Numbered from the stretch's first letter, positions 9,982-19,796 are shown. The stretch is DNA of 64,000 nucleotides from Rodentibacter heidelbergensis (GCF_002000125.1 NZ_MLHH01000014.1:62001-126000); one strand, 5' to 3'. Translations and numbers: made by a program. The notes: generated by a model not told the origin, from the letters alone.

Positions 9982-11274
9982 ATGAATATTTTAATTATCG
10001 GAAACGGCGGTCGTGAACATGCGCTAGCTTGGAAAGTTGCACAATCTCCATTGGCTAAGAAAGTGTTTGTCGCACCGGGTAATGCAGGAACAGTGTTGGA
10101 ACAGAATATTGAAAATGTGAATATTGCGGTTACCGATATTTCAGCACTGGTTCAATTTGCCCAAGATAATCAAATCGACTTGACTATTGTTGGGCCGGAA
10201 GCACCGCTTGTTATCGGAGTGGTGGATGCGTTCCGTGCAGCAGGATTAAAAATTTTTGGGCCAACCCAAGCGGCTGCACAATTAGAGGGCTCGAAAGCTT
10301 TTACCAAAGATTTTTTAGCCCGTCACAATATTCCTACAGCGGAATATCAAAATTTTACTGAAGTCGAACCGGCATTGGCGTATTTGCGTGAAAAAGGCGC
10401 CCCCATTGTGGTGAAAGCCGATGGTTTGGCAGCAGGAAAAGGGGTGATCGTAGCGATGACTTTGCAGGAAGCAGAAGAGGCGGTGCGTGATATGTTATCA
10501 GGCAATGCTTTTGGGCAAGCGGGTAGCCGTGTGGTGATTGAAGAGTTTTTAGACGGTGAAGAGGCCAGTTTTATCGTGATGGTGGATGGCAAAAATGTCG
10601 AGCCAATGGCAACCAGTCAAGATCATAAACGGGTGGGAGAAAATGATACAGGGCTGAACACCGGAGGAATGGGGGCTTATTCACCGGCACCTGTTGTCAC
10701 CCCAGAAATTCACGATCGTATTATGAAAGAGGTAATCTATCCAACAGTTAACGGTATGGCGGATGAAGGTAATGTGTACACCGGGTTTTTATATGCCGGG
10801 TTAATGATTATGCCAAACGGTCAGCCGAAAGTGATTGAGTTTAACTGCCGTTTTGGTGATCCGGAAACCCAACCGATTATGTTGCGTTTAGAATCCGATT
10901 TAGTGGAACTTTGCCTTAAAGCCTGTGAAGGCAAGTTATATGAAATTCAATCCCAATGGAACCCTAAGGCATCACTGGGTATTGTGCTTGCGGCTGAAGG
11001 TTATCCGGGGGATTACCGCAAAGGTGATGAAATCATCGGTTTGCCACAAAGTGCGGTTGAAAATGAAAAAGTTTTCTTAGCCGGGGTGGAAGCGAAAGAA
11101 GGGAAATTGCTAACCAATGGCGGCCGTGTGTTATGTGTGACGGCTTTAGGTGATAGCGTATTTGAGGCGCAACAAAAAGCCCTTAAACTTGCCGAACAAA
11201 TTCAATGGAACGGGCGTTTTTATCGCCGTGATATTGGTTACCGCGCGGTGCAACGTGAACAGAAAAATCACTAA
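9982..11274 (+). CDS. purD: Phosphoribosylamine--glycine ligase
   Basis: Second enzyme of purine synthesis (430 aa): ATP-grasp ligase joining glycine to phosphoribosylamine. Visible are NILIIGNGGREHALAWK at the N-terminus, the ATP-grasp segment with VVKADGLAAGKGV, GLNTGGMGAYSPAP, and the metal-binding VIEFNCRFGDPETQ. The ATG at 9982 is used; the longer frame from 9937 starts inside the last palindrome of the preceding element. An uptake signal lies at 11049-11057. Confidence 0.97.
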   Translation: MNILIIGNGGREHALAWKVAQSPLAKKVFVAPGNAGTVLEQNIENVNIAVTDISALVQFAQDNQIDLTIVGPEAPLVIGVVDAFRAAGLKIFGPTQAAAQLEGSKAFTKDFLARHNIPTAEYQNFTEVEPALAYLREKGAPIVVKADGLAAGKGVIVAMTLQEAEEAVRDMLSGNAFGQAGSRVVIEEFLDGEEASFIVMVDGKNVEPMATSQDHKRVGENDTGLNTGGMGAYSPAPVVTPEIHDRIMKEVIYPTVNGMADEGNVYTGFLYAGLMIMPNGQPKVIEFNCRFGDPETQPIMLRLESDLVELCLKACEGKLYEIQSQWNPKASLGIVLAAEGYPGDYRKGDEIIGLPQSAVENEKVFLAGVEAKEGKLLTNGGRVLCVTALGDSVFEAQQKALKLAEQIQWNGRFYRRDIGYRAVQREQKNH

Positions 11275-11284
11275 GCTTATCCGG

Positions 11285-11313
11285 TAGATAATCACTGTCT
11301 TGTGATTTATCTA
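11285..11313 (+). terminator. Hairpin after purD
   Basis: TAGATAATCAC (11285-11295) pairs with GTGATTTATCTA (11302-11313) with one bulge; no clear T-tract, so it may only slow transcription or protect the purD 3' end. Confidence 0.45.
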
Positions 11314-11366
11314 TCGCTAAAAATAAACGAGAATATTGCTCCAATTTTTACGATTTAGACTATTTT

Positions 11367-12941
11367 ATGAAACAATTGATCATAGCATTATGTTATTCGG
11401 CGCTACTGCTTATTCTAGAAATCCTTTATCGTAAGATCTTTCATATTCCAAGCATAGAACGCTATGCTGAAAGCTATCTTTTCGTTTGTTTATTCGTGGT
11501 CTTGTTTGTTTATTCCAAGTATCGAATAACCCGAATATTGGTGGTGACACTGTTTGCAATAAGTGTTTTAGTCAATAATGTGCATTATGCCTTATATCAG
11601 TCTTGGATTGGCCCTGTCAGTTATTCACTTGCCTTTAAAGAGGTAAAAGAAATTACGCAAGCCGGCATAACGATGGTTGATCGATTTATTTATCCATTAT
11701 TATTCGGCTTGTTCGAAGTAGCCGTATTTTTGAGTTTAAATTTTATTAAAAGAAAGCGATATAAATTCTCTTGGGTATTTGATGCTGTCTTTTATATTTT
11801 AATGATGTATGTTTTTGTTCGTGCCTATACCACAAAATCTCACGAAAGATTTATTTCCCCTAATACGGTTTATTCCCGATTAAAATCGAATTATTTCTCC
11901 GTTGGTTATTTTGTTGGGCGCATTTTGCCCTATGAACTTTTCTCTTTATCCGATGTTCCGCTCTATCATCAAAACAGACCCAATAAAACTCAAGCCTTAC
12001 CTAAAGTAAGAAATATTATTTTGATTATGGGAGAAAGTGCCACTGCCAGTCATTTTAGTGCTTTTGGGTATGAAAGAGAGACCTCACCGTTTTTAGCCCG
12101 TTTTAAGAATGAACCCGGGGTCGTGATGAAAGAAGCTTATTCCGGCGGGATGTTGACTGCTATTTCATTACCGATGTTTTTCAATGCAATTCCCTATCCA
12201 AATGGAATGCAACAAATTGCAAAAGGGGATACGAATTTATTTAATTTAGCCAAAACGCAGGGTTTTAATACCTATTTTTATTCGGCACAAGCCCGTGATG
12301 ATATGCATATGATGAATTTCTTAGGCGGTGCTTGGGTTGATAAAATGAGATTTCCGGATAATGAAGGCTATTCTCTCCGAGAGTCTATGCCGGATAATAA
12401 ATTACTACCTGAATTTAAAAAGATTAATTTAGAGGAAGGGAATCATTTTATTGTGTTGCATCATCGTGGAAGCCATATTCCTTATGGTGCTTTGCTCGAT
12501 GAAAAAGAGAAAGTCTTTGGGCAAATTCAGGCAATAGATAATTATGATAATACGATTTTAAATACAGATCGTTTTATTTCTGATGTGTATCAATATCTCT
12601 CTACACAAAATACCGATGATTGGCTTATTGCCTATACTTCAGATCACGGTCAATATGTGACAAATGAGGTTTATAAACAAGGTACACTGGAGCAAGCGAG
12701 TTATATTGTACCTTTCATGGTGTACAGCCCAAATAAAGCAATACAAAAAATAACATCAGAGGCTTTTTCTTCTTGTAAGCACACTTTCCATTACCAATTA
12801 TCCAGTTTATTAATCAATCTTATGGGATATGATTATCAAATCGGTGGTTGTTTAGAAGGCGTGGTGAACGGAAATATCCTCAGTGGCGATGCCGGCTATC
12901 TTAAGATCGATGCTGAGGGCAAAGAAACCTATCATCATTGA
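11367..12941 (+). CDS. Membrane phosphoethanolamine transferase (sulfatase fold, EptA/CptA-like)
   Basis: A 524-residue protein with an N-terminal block of about five membrane helices (to residue ~160) and a periplasmic sulfatase-fold domain. Motifs: LIMGESATASHFSAFGYERETSPF (nucleophile region near residue 220, read across two parts GESATASHFS and AFGYERETSPF), HHRGSHIPYG, and SDHGQY (metal ligands). Such enzymes move phosphoethanolamine from phosphatidylethanolamine to lipid A or LPS core sugars. The residue after GE is Ser where EptA has Thr. The target sugar is not predictable. The gene is AT-rich and splits purD from glyA, suggesting insertion. Confidence 0.8.
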   Translation: MKQLIIALCYSALLLILEILYRKIFHIPSIERYAESYLFVCLFVVLFVYSKYRITRILVVTLFAISVLVNNVHYALYQSWIGPVSYSLAFKEVKEITQAGITMVDRFIYPLLFGLFEVAVFLSLNFIKRKRYKFSWVFDAVFYILMMYVFVRAYTTKSHERFISPNTVYSRLKSNYFSVGYFVGRILPYELFSLSDVPLYHQNRPNKTQALPKVRNIILIMGESATASHFSAFGYERETSPFLARFKNEPGVVMKEAYSGGMLTAISLPMFFNAIPYPNGMQQIAKGDTNLFNLAKTQGFNTYFYSAQARDDMHMMNFLGGAWVDKMRFPDNEGYSLRESMPDNKLLPEFKKINLEEGNHFIVLHHRGSHIPYGALLDEKEKVFGQIQAIDNYDNTILNTDRFISDVYQYLSTQNTDDWLIAYTSDHGQYVTNEVYKQGTLEQASYIVPFMVYSPNKAIQKITSEAFSSCKHTFHYQLSSLLINLMGYDYQIGGCLEGVVNGNILSGDAGYLKIDAEGKETYHH

Positions 12942-12952
12942 CCCAATAACAT

Positions 12953-12976
12953 GATGATGAAAATTAATCATCATAA
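12953..12976 (+). terminator. Hairpin after the phosphoethanolamine transferase gene
   Basis: ATGATGAT and ATCATCAT flank a short AT-rich loop downstream of the stop codon; a weak terminator candidate without a good T-tract. Confidence 0.35.
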
Positions 12977-12989
12977 TGAAAAATATGCA

Positions 12990-13010
12990 TGAAATTTTAA
13001 TTAAATTTCA
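12990..13010. promoter_or_regulatory. Palindrome upstream of glyA
   Basis: TGAAATTT (12990-12997) and AAATTTCA (13003-13010) form a dyad 51 bp before the glyA ATG. The ends TGAA...TTCA recall MetR half-sites (MetR activates glyA in E. coli), but the spacing is longer than the E. coli consensus, so the assignment is tentative. Confidence 0.35.
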
Positions 13011-13061
13011 ATGAATAAGCAGTTACACTATAGATCACAAATCACATAACAGGAGAACACC

Positions 13062-14327
13062 ATGTTTACTAAAAATATGAATATCGCTGATTACGATCCG
13101 GTATTATGGCAAGCGATTTTGGACGAAAATCGCCGTCAAGAAGAGCATATTGAATTAATCGCTTCCGAAAACTATGCAAGCCCACGGGTGATGGAAGCAC
13201 AGGGTTGTCAATTCACCAATAAATATGCGGAAGGCTATCCGGGTAAACGTTACTATGGTGGTTGTGAGTATGCCGATATTGTGGAACAACTTGCCATTGA
13301 CCGTGCAAAAGAATTATTTGGTGCGGATTATGTGAATGTACAGCCTCACTCCGGTTCCCAGGCTAATGCCGCCGTATATGGGGCATTAATTAATGCAGGT
13401 GATACGATCCTTGGAATGGACTTGGCACATGGTGGGCATTTAACTCATGGTGCAAAAGTGAGCTTCTCCGGTAAAATTTATAATTCGGTGCTTTATGGCA
13501 TTACAGCAGACGGTTTAATTGATTACGAAGATGTACGTCAAAAAGCGTTAGAAGCGAAACCAAAAATGATTGTTGCCGGTTTCTCTGCCTATTCTCAAGT
13601 GGTGGATTGGGCGAAAATGCGTGAAATTGCCGATGAGGTAGGCGCATATTTATTTGTTGATATGGCACATGTAGCAGGGTTAATTGCAGCGGGATTATAT
13701 CCAAACCCATTACCACACGCCCATGTTGTCACCACAACCACCCATAAAACTTTAGGGGGACCGCGTGGTGGTTTAATTCTTTCTTCTTGTGGTGATGAAG
13801 AAATCTATAAAAAATTACAATCTTCCGTATTCCCGGCGAATCAAGGTGGCCCATTAGTCCACATTATTGCGGCAAAAGCAGTGTGTTTTAAAGAAGCACT
13901 CGAACCGGAATACAAAGTCTATCAAGCGAACGTATTGAAAAATGCGAAAGCGATGGTCGAGGTATTCAAACAACGTGGTTATGATGTGGTATCAAATGGT
14001 ACGGAAAACCACTTGTTCCTAGTAAGCTTTATTAAACAAGGTTTAACAGGGAAAGCGGCTGATGCGGCATTAGGTAAAGCCAATATTACGGTGAATAAAA
14101 ACTCTGTGCCTAACGATCCGCAAAAACCTTTCGTCACTTCCGGTATTCGAGTGGGGACACCGGCAGTAACCCGCCGTGGTTTTAATGAACAAGATTGTCG
14201 TGATTTAGCGGGTTGGATGTGTGATATTTTAGATGCACTTGGTAAAGAAAACGAAGAACAAGTGATTGAGGCGACCAAAGAGAAAGTCTTAGCTATTTGT
14301 AAACGTCTTCCTGTTTACCCAGCGTAA
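13062..14327 (+). CDS. glyA: Serine hydroxymethyltransferase
   Basis: PLP enzyme (421 aa) that interconverts serine and glycine and charges tetrahydrofolate with a one-carbon unit; it supplies the glycine used by PurD and the formyl groups used by PurH. The PLP lysine is in [14 protein letters not shown]; other conserved blocks are [29 protein letters not shown] and [14 protein letters not shown]. The ATG at 13062 follows CAGGAGAACACC. The purH-purD-glyA neighbourhood is conserved in Haemophilus as I recall. Confidence 0.98.
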   Translation: MFTKNMNIADYDPVLWQAILDENRRQEEHIELIASENYASPRVMEAQGCQFTNKYAEGYPGKRYYGGCEYADIVEQLAIDRAKELFGADYVNVQPHSGSQANAAVYGALINAGDTILGMDLAHGGHLTHGAKVSFSGKIYNSVLYGITADGLIDYEDVRQKALEAKPKMIVAGFSAYSQVVDWAKMREIADEVGAYLFVDMAHVAGLIAAGLYPNPLPHAHVVTTTTHKTLGGPRGGLILSSCGDEEIYKKLQSSVFPANQGGPLVHIIAAKAVCFKEALEPEYKVYQANVLKNAKAMVEVFKQRGYDVVSNGTENHLFLVSFIKQGLTGKAADAALGKANITVNKNSVPNDPQKPFVTSGIRVGTPAVTRRGFNEQDCRDLAGWMCDILDALGKENEEQVIEATKEKVLAICKRLPVYPA

Positions 14328-14347
14328 TCTCTTGGTATGAGAACTGA

Positions 14348-14378
14348 TAAGCGGCGAAATATCGTCGCTTATTTTTTT
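14348..14378 (+). terminator. Terminator after glyA
   Basis: TAAGCGGCGA (14348-14357) pairs with TCGTCGCTTA (14362-14371) with one mismatch, followed by TTTTTTT. Confidence 0.8.
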
Positions 14379-14430
14379 ATTCGTAAAGGGAAGAATGGCA
14401 GCCAGCCGATTAATACTGGCGCAAACAAAA

Positions 14431-14449
14431 AATGAGAATAATTCTTATT
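14431..14449. promoter_or_regulatory. Fur box upstream of the iron ABC operon
   Basis: AATGAGAATAATTCTTATT is a near-symmetric 19-bp match to the Fur consensus GATAATGATAATCATTATC and lies 77 bp before the ATG of the iron-binding protein gene. It predicts iron-dependent repression. Confidence 0.8.
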
Positions 14450-14525
14450 GACGGAAGTAAGATAACCTTTTAGAATTCCCACACCATTAACACATAATAA
14501 CCCCCTTTCTTACGGAGGAAATCCC

Positions 14526-15539
14526 ATGAAAAAATTGACCACCCTTGCATTATCCCTTTCTGCATTGCTTTCTACTTCGGCATTGGCCGCCAATGAAGTG
14601 AATGTTTATTCTTATCGTCAACCTTATCTTATCGAACCTATGCTCAAAGATTTTGAGAAAGACACCGGCATTAAAGTGAATGTGATTTTTGCTGATAAAG
14701 GTTTGGTGGAACGTGTCAAACAAGAAGGCGAATTAAGTCCGGCTGATGTGTTATTGACGGTGGATATTTCCCGTGTCATGCAAATTGTTAATGAAGGTTT
14801 AGCACAGCCTTTCACCTCTAAAATCTTAGACGAAAATATTCCTGCCCAATATCGTGATTCTGACGGCAAATGGTATGGTTTAACGACACGAGCTAGAGTG
14901 ATTTATTCCTCTAAAGATCGAGTTGGAAAATTACCGGCAGGTTTCGATTATTTAGATTTAGCTAAACCGGAATTTAAAGGTAAAGTTTGTGTGCGTTCAG
15001 GCAAGAATGCCTATAATGTTTCACTGTTTGCTTCAATGATTGAGCATTATGGTGAAGAAAAAACCAAAGCCTTTTTAGAAGGGCTAAAAGCAAACTTAGC
15101 GCAAAAACCTCAAGGTGGCGACCGTGATCAAGTGAAAGCAATCAAAGAAGGGGTTTGTGATTACTCACTCGGTAACAGCTATTACTACGGAAAAATGTTA
15201 GACGATGAAAAACAAAAAGCTTGGGCTGAAGCAGCTGTGATCAATTTCCCTGCCGGAAAATATGGTACACACGTTAATATCAGTGGTGTAGCATTGGCGA
15301 AATATGCACCAAATAAAGAAAATGCGATAAAACTTGTGGAATATTTAAGTGGTGAAAAAGCACAAAAACTTTATGCACAACTTAACCACGAATACCCGGT
15401 TAAAGCAGGTGTGGAACCTTCCGAATTAGTAAAAGGTTGGGGAACCTTTACACCGGATACGCTAAAATTGGAAACCATCGCTAAAAATTATGAGAAAGCT
15501 TTAAAGTTAGTGGATGAAGTAAAATTCGATGAATTTTAA
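14526..15539 (+). CDS. fbpA: Iron(III) ABC transporter, periplasmic binding protein
   Basis: Type II periplasmic binding protein (337 aa) with signal peptide MKKLTTLALSLSALLSTSALAA and mature start around NEVNVYSYRQPYL. The GNSYYYGKML segment gives the adjacent tyrosines that ligate Fe3+ in FbpA/FutA proteins; PAKYGTHVNISG-type sequence follows in the C-lobe. It is first in a three-gene operon behind a Fur box. The closest relative I recall is the second Haemophilus iron system (HI_0131, also called afuA); the afu name elsewhere is used for a sugar-phosphate importer, so fbpA-like is safer. Confidence 0.85.
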   Translation: MKKLTTLALSLSALLSTSALAANEVNVYSYRQPYLIEPMLKDFEKDTGIKVNVIFADKGLVERVKQEGELSPADVLLTVDISRVMQIVNEGLAQPFTSKILDENIPAQYRDSDGKWYGLTTRARVIYSSKDRVGKLPAGFDYLDLAKPEFKGKVCVRSGKNAYNVSLFASMIEHYGEEKTKAFLEGLKANLAQKPQGGDRDQVKAIKEGVCDYSLGNSYYYGKMLDDEKQKAWAEAAVINFPAGKYGTHVNISGVALAKYAPNKENAIKLVEYLSGEKAQKLYAQLNHEYPVKAGVEPSELVKGWGTFTPDTLKLETIAKNYEKALKLVDEVKFDEF

Positions 15540-15566
15540 TCACGATTAAGCTTTCTTAATTAAAAG

Positions 15567-15620
15567 AAAAACGAGCTTTTAACAAAATGAGATTTTTCAA
15601 AATTTGTTAAGGCTCGTTTT
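15567..15620 (+). terminator. Attenuator-like hairpin between the binding protein and permease genes
   Basis: AAAACGAGC (15567-15575) pairs with GCTCGTTTT (15612-15620), with further pairing of TTAACAAA and TTTGTTAA inside. The T-rich 3' arm could terminate a share of transcripts and so make the binding protein more abundant than the membrane part. Confidence 0.65.
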
Positions 15621-15720
15621 ACTGTCTAAAATGATTTATCCTTAATAACAGATATTTTTCGAGCTAATCATATTCGCTTGGATTGCTAAATCACAGAATT
15701 TGTATGAGAAAACCCTTTAA

Positions 15721-17370
15721 ATGACCCGGCATTTACCTTGGAAATTGTTTGCGATTTTGACCGCACTTTTTATTCTATTACCGTTGCTCGCCATTGCGTA
15801 CCATGCCTTAGACGGTGAGACGGATAATCTTATCCATCTTTGGAATACGATGCTTGGTCGCTATGTGATGAATTCCGTCTTATTGGTGATAGGGACTGTC
15901 GTGCTCGCATTATTTTTTGCCCTCCCTTCTGCTTGGTTAGTAGCCAATTTTCAGTTTTGGGGACAGCGTTCATTACAGTGGTTGCTTTGCTTGCCTCTTG
16001 CCATGCCGGCTTATTTAATTGCTTATCTTTATACGGATTTACTGGATTATTCAGGCGCTTTTCAGGCGTTCTTACGCAATATATTTGGCTGGCAAACCCC
16101 ACAGGACTACTGGTTTCCTCAAATTAGAACCCTTTACGGGGCGTGTTTTGTACTTGCTTTGGTGCTATATCCTTATATTTTTCTTCTTGTTCGAGTGGCA
16201 TTTTTAGAGCAATCAGAAAATTTACAGCACAGTGCGAAAATGCTGGGGGCTACCCCGATGCAAATTTTTCGCCGGGTGACTTTTCCGCTTATTCGCCCCG
16301 CTATTGCCGTTGGGATGGCATTGGTTGCCATGGAAACCTTAGGGGATTTTGGTACTGTTGCTTATTTTGCGTTGCCTACCTTGACGACCGCCATTTATGA
16401 TTCGTGGTTGAGTTTTCACGATCTTGGCACAGCAAGTCGTATCTCAATTTTTATGCTGATGATGGTTTTTCTGTTTATCAGCCTCGAACAATACAGCCGC
16501 CGCAAACAGAAAAGCTACCAACGAGGCTATGAAAAGAAAACCCATGTTAAAAGGTTAACAGGCTGGCGAGGTGGTTTAGCGTTAGCATGGTGTTGGGGGC
16601 TATTGGCTATCGCCTTTTTTATTCCATTTGGGCGATTGATTTTTTGGTCGATTGATTATTTTGAACAGTCGTGGAATTTAGATTTTGTTCAATTTGCCTC
16701 AAACAGTTTAAAAGTGTCCTCAATTGCGGCGGTGACAACGGTATGTATTGCCCTGTTGTTACACTTTGCCCATCGGTTATCTCAAAATACCCCATTTTTT
16801 GGAAAAATAACCCGACTTTCCCTTTCTTTATCAAGTTTTGGTTATGCCATTCCCGGGACGGTGTTGGCAATAGGCTTACTTTCTCCGCTCACCTTTGCCG
16901 ATCATCAACTGCATAGTTTGCTCAAAAGCTTAGAATTAAAACCAGTTGGACTGATTTTTTCCGGTTCGATCTTTGCTTTAGTGTTAGCTTATACCATTCG
17001 TTTTTTGGCAATGGCAATTGGAAGCCTTGGTGCCTGTTTAGAAAGAGTATCCCCCACATTAGATATGGCAAGCCAAACCATGGGGAAAAGCGGCGCAAAT
17101 ATGTTTAGGCATATTCATATCCCGCTCATTTCTAAAGGAATGATCACAGCCGCTTTAATGGTCTTTATTGAAAGTATGAAAGAGCTTAATGCCTCGTTAT
17201 TACTGCGTCCTTTCAATTTTGATACGCTGGCCACTTACGTTTTCACTTTTACTTCGGACGAACAGCTAGAGCGGGCCGCCATGCCGGCGGTTATCTTGGT
17301 GTTAGTTGGGTTGATTCCTGTGATTTGGCTCACCCGCTCGCTGATTTCTCAATCACAAAAAGAGCGTTAA
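15721..17370 (+). CDS. fbpB: Iron(III) ABC transporter permease
   Basis: A 549-residue fused permease with two binding-protein-dependent transport domains, about twelve membrane helices. The EAA loops that dock the ATPase are visible as SAKMLGATPMQIFRRVTFPL (near 180-200) and SQTMGKSGANMFRHIHIPL (near 455-475). The start is the ATG at 15721; an in-frame stop directly precedes it and no good ribosome site is seen, so translation may be weak. It abuts fbpC with no gap. An uptake signal in reverse (15760-15768) lies at the 5' end of the gene. Confidence 0.9.
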   Translation: MTRHLPWKLFAILTALFILLPLLAIAYHALDGETDNLIHLWNTMLGRYVMNSVLLVIGTVVLALFFALPSAWLVANFQFWGQRSLQWLLCLPLAMPAYLIAYLYTDLLDYSGAFQAFLRNIFGWQTPQDYWFPQIRTLYGACFVLALVLYPYIFLLVRVAFLEQSENLQHSAKMLGATPMQIFRRVTFPLIRPAIAVGMALVAMETLGDFGTVAYFALPTLTTAIYDSWLSFHDLGTASRISIFMLMMVFLFISLEQYSRRKQKSYQRGYEKKTHVKRLTGWRGGLALAWCWGLLAIAFFIPFGRLIFWSIDYFEQSWNLDFVQFASNSLKVSSIAAVTTVCIALLLHFAHRLSQNTPFFGKITRLSLSLSSFGYAIPGTVLAIGLLSPLTFADHQLHSLLKSLELKPVGLIFSGSIFALVLAYTIRFLAMAIGSLGACLERVSPTLDMASQTMGKSGANMFRHIHIPLISKGMITAALMVFIESMKELNASLLLRPFNFDTLATYVFTFTSDEQLERAAMPAVILVLVGLIPVIWLTRSLISQSQKER

Positions 17371-18405
17371 ATGAAATTACTTGAAGTGCAGCAACTCAGC
17401 TGTAGGTTTGAACAAAATCAGATTTTAGAATCCCTTGATCTTGATGTTGAAGAAAACGAGATCGTTTGTTTACTCGGTGCAAGCGGTTGTGGCAAGACAA
17501 CGTTGCTTAAAGCGATTGCCGGCCTTATTCCAACTTCGCAAGGCACAGTAAAACTTGCGGGGAGGGTGATGAACCCCATCCCTGTGGAGCAACGTAAAAT
17601 CGGGTTGATTTTTCAAGATTACGCACTTTTTCCCCATTTAACCGTAGCGGAAAATATCCAATTTGGTTTGACTAAATTGACAAAAAGTGAACAAAAAAAT
17701 CTCACTCAACAAATGCTGAATGTGGTGAAATTGGCCGGGTTTGAACAGCGTTTTCCACACGAATTATCCGGTGGACAACAGCAACGGGTAGCTATTGCGC
17801 GATCGTTGGCTTGCAAACCTGAGTTACTTTTATTGGATGAGCCTTTTTCCAATATTGATAGCCAAACCCGTTATGCGATGATCCAAGAAATTAAACAGAT
17901 CTTAAAAAATCAAAAAGTTGCCGCTATTTTTGTGACACACAGTAAGGAAGAAGCCTTTGCTTTTGCCGATAAAATTGCCGTGATGGATCAAGGAAAAATT
18001 GTACAAATTGGCTCACCCACTCAGCTTTATCACAATCCCATTAATCACTTTGTAGCGGATTTTCTCGGCAACACAAATTATCTTGAGAGTGAAATTCAAG
18101 CCAACCAAACATTGAAAAGCCCGATTGGAACTTATCATCTTTTTCCTGAAATGGACTATGCCATAGGGCATTATGAATGGTTACTTCGTCCCGAACAAAT
18201 CTTGCTCAAATTAGATGAAAACGGACAAGGGAAAGTGAGGGATAAACTTTTTTTAGGTCAGTACTATCGTTATCAGATTGCTATTAACGGCATTCATCTT
18301 ATTGCTTATGAAAGTACGGATTTACCTTTAAACGCGACCGTGAGTGTCACCTTTCAGTGTCAAGAATTTGTATTTTTCCCCTCTCATAAGAGTAGTAATC
18401 CATAA
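17371..18405 (+). CDS. fbpC: Iron(III) ABC transporter ATP-binding protein
   Basis: ABC ATPase (344 aa) powering the importer. Walker A GASGCGKTT, Q-loop FQDYALFPHL, signature LSGGQQQRVAIARSL, Walker B LLLDEPFSNID and switch histidine FVTHSKEEA are all present. A C-terminal TOBE-like regulatory domain follows from about residue 240. Its ATG directly follows the stop codon of fbpB, which indicates translational coupling. Confidence 0.92.
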   Translation: MKLLEVQQLSCRFEQNQILESLDLDVEENEIVCLLGASGCGKTTLLKAIAGLIPTSQGTVKLAGRVMNPIPVEQRKIGLIFQDYALFPHLTVAENIQFGLTKLTKSEQKNLTQQMLNVVKLAGFEQRFPHELSGGQQQRVAIARSLACKPELLLLDEPFSNIDSQTRYAMIQEIKQILKNQKVAAIFVTHSKEEAFAFADKIAVMDQGKIVQIGSPTQLYHNPINHFVADFLGNTNYLESEIQANQTLKSPIGTYHLFPEMDYAIGHYEWLLRPEQILLKLDENGQGKVRDKLFLGQYYRYQIAINGIHLIAYESTDLPLNATVSVTFQCQEFVFFPSHKSSNP

Positions 18406-18479
18406 ACGAAACCTGATGCAAAGTACAAAGTGCGGTCGGTTTTTTGTTAATTTTGCGACATCATACCGTTAATTAAAAA

Positions 18480-18516
18480 AACAGCATAAAAAGTGTTACC
18501 CTTTTATGCTGTTTTT
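18480..18516. terminator. Bidirectional terminator between fbpC and yggL
   Basis: AACAGCATAAAA (18480-18491) is perfectly complemented by 18502-18513, with T-runs on the 3' side on both strands, between convergent genes. Confidence 0.85.
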
Positions 18517-18527
18517 CGCTTAAAGAT

Positions 18528-18872
18528 TTAAGCTTTTGAGGATGGATAATCCCACCAAATATCAAATAATTCACTGATTTCGATTTGTTGTAAGCCATTG
18601 CTTTCAAGCCATTTTTTTACGGTTTCACGGTGGCTTTCATCACATTTACCGATTTTTTCTAAGCATACTAACCCTTCCCAGTGTAGATAGCCACTGCCTT
18701 CATAAGCCAGTCCATTTGGTTGGATTACCTCTGCGATAAAACGATCAATCACTTCATCCACCGTATCAATTGAAGTGCCTTCGGCAAATTGGAAATTGAC
18801 CAAAAAGCCTAATTCTTGGAATTCGGCAAGATGAAGTTTTTTACGCTGGCGTTGATTGTAAGATTTAGACAT
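18528..18872 (-). CDS. yggL: YggL family protein (DUF469)
   Basis: A 114-residue cytoplasmic protein starting MSKSYNQRQRKKLHLAEFQELGF, the conserved YggL opening, with the DUF469 block VNFQFAEGTSIDTVDEVIDRFI. YggL has been reported to associate with the ribosome; its function is not settled. It follows trmB on the same strand, as in E. coli and Haemophilus. The start has GGAGAAGCG as ribosome site. Confidence 0.92.
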   Translation of the reverse strand: MSKSYNQRQRKKLHLAEFQELGFLVNFQFAEGTSIDTVDEVIDRFIAEVIQPNGLAYEGSGYLHWEGLVCLEKIGKCDESHRETVKKWLESNGLQQIEISELFDIWWDYPSSKA

Positions 18873-18913
18873 ATTGCGCTTCTCCTATTTGGATTGTTAT
18901 GTGGAATGAATGA

Positions 18914-18933
18914 GAGCATCAGCATTTTACTGA
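18914..18933 (-). terminator. Hairpin between trmB and yggL
   Basis: GCATCAG and CTGATGC flank a short loop between the two minus-strand genes. No T-tract follows, so it is more likely an mRNA stability or attenuation element. Confidence 0.35.
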
Positions 18934-18953
18934 TGCCTTTATAAAATCAAAAA

Positions 18954-19694
18954 TTATTTCTTTGTAAAAAATAAATCCCAAATACCATGCCCTAGCCGTT
19001 GTCCACGGGCTTCAAATTTGGTTAATGGACGAAAACTCGGACGGGGAATATAATCCCCCTGTGCAGAGGTATTAACTAAATGAGCATTTGCTCGGAGTAC
19101 CTCAAGCATTTGTTCCGCATAGTTTTCCCAGTCGGTTGCCATATGAATGAAGCCATTTTCAGCCAGTTTTTTCACCACTTGATCGACAAAGTGCGGTTGA
19201 ACAATGCGGCGTTTGTGATGTTTTGCTTTATGCCAAGGATCGGGGAAAAAGAGCTGTAATCCCCCTAATGTATTATCTGCAATGCTATCGCGTAAAATTT
19301 CAGTGGCATCATGGCAGATCACACGAAGATTTTTTACCCCTTTTTCTACGGCATAGGCAATGCAGGCACCGACCCCCGGCGTATGTACTTCAATACCGAG
19401 ATAATTTTTATCCGGATTGGCATAGGCCATATCTACCAGAGATTTCCCCATGCCAAAGCCGATTTCTAAAATGACCGGATGGGTATTGCCATAAATGTTC
19501 ACAAAGTCAAAAGGGGAGGATTGATAGTCTAATCCCAGCTCTCCCCAATGGTCGTTCATCATGGTTTTTTGGAATTCACTTAAACGCCCTGTACGCAATA
19601 CAAAACTGCGTATTTTACGTTTATAACGTCCCTCTTCGGTAAATTCAGCAGTTTCGACAGTTTTTCGTTTTTGATCGGCAAAGGTCGGTTTCAT
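18954..19694 (-). CDS. trmB: tRNA (guanine-N7-)-methyltransferase
   Basis: SAM-dependent enzyme (246 aa) that methylates G46 of tRNAs. Motifs: SAM-binding [26 protein letters not shown], and the TrmB signature [18 protein letters not shown]. The adjacent GTG at 19697 could also initiate, adding one residue; no ribosome site favours either. Divergent from priA with about 100 bp between them. An uptake signal lies within the gene (19189-19197). Confidence 0.96.
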   Translation of the reverse strand: MKPTFADQKRKTVETAEFTEEGRYKRKIRSFVLRTGRLSEFQKTMMNDHWGELGLDYQSSPFDFVNIYGNTHPVILEIGFGMGKSLVDMAYANPDKNYLGIEVHTPGVGACIAYAVEKGVKNLRVICHDATEILRDSIADNTLGGLQLFFPDPWHKAKHHKRRIVQPHFVDQVVKKLAENGFIHMATDWENYAEQMLEVLRANAHLVNTSAQGDYIPRPSFRPLTKFEARGQRLGHGIWDLFFTKK

Positions 19695-19796
19695 CACTTT
19701 TAGATTGTTAAATGAATGTGTAAAATTGCCGGCGATTATACACGAAATCAGGGTGTTTTCCCGTATAATACGCCAAATTTTTTCCTGAAGGTGATT

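Noticed and set aside
15840-16127. Alternative ORFs within the iron permease gene on both strands
   Set aside because: They are frame shadows of a permease gene whose motifs and helix pattern are intact.
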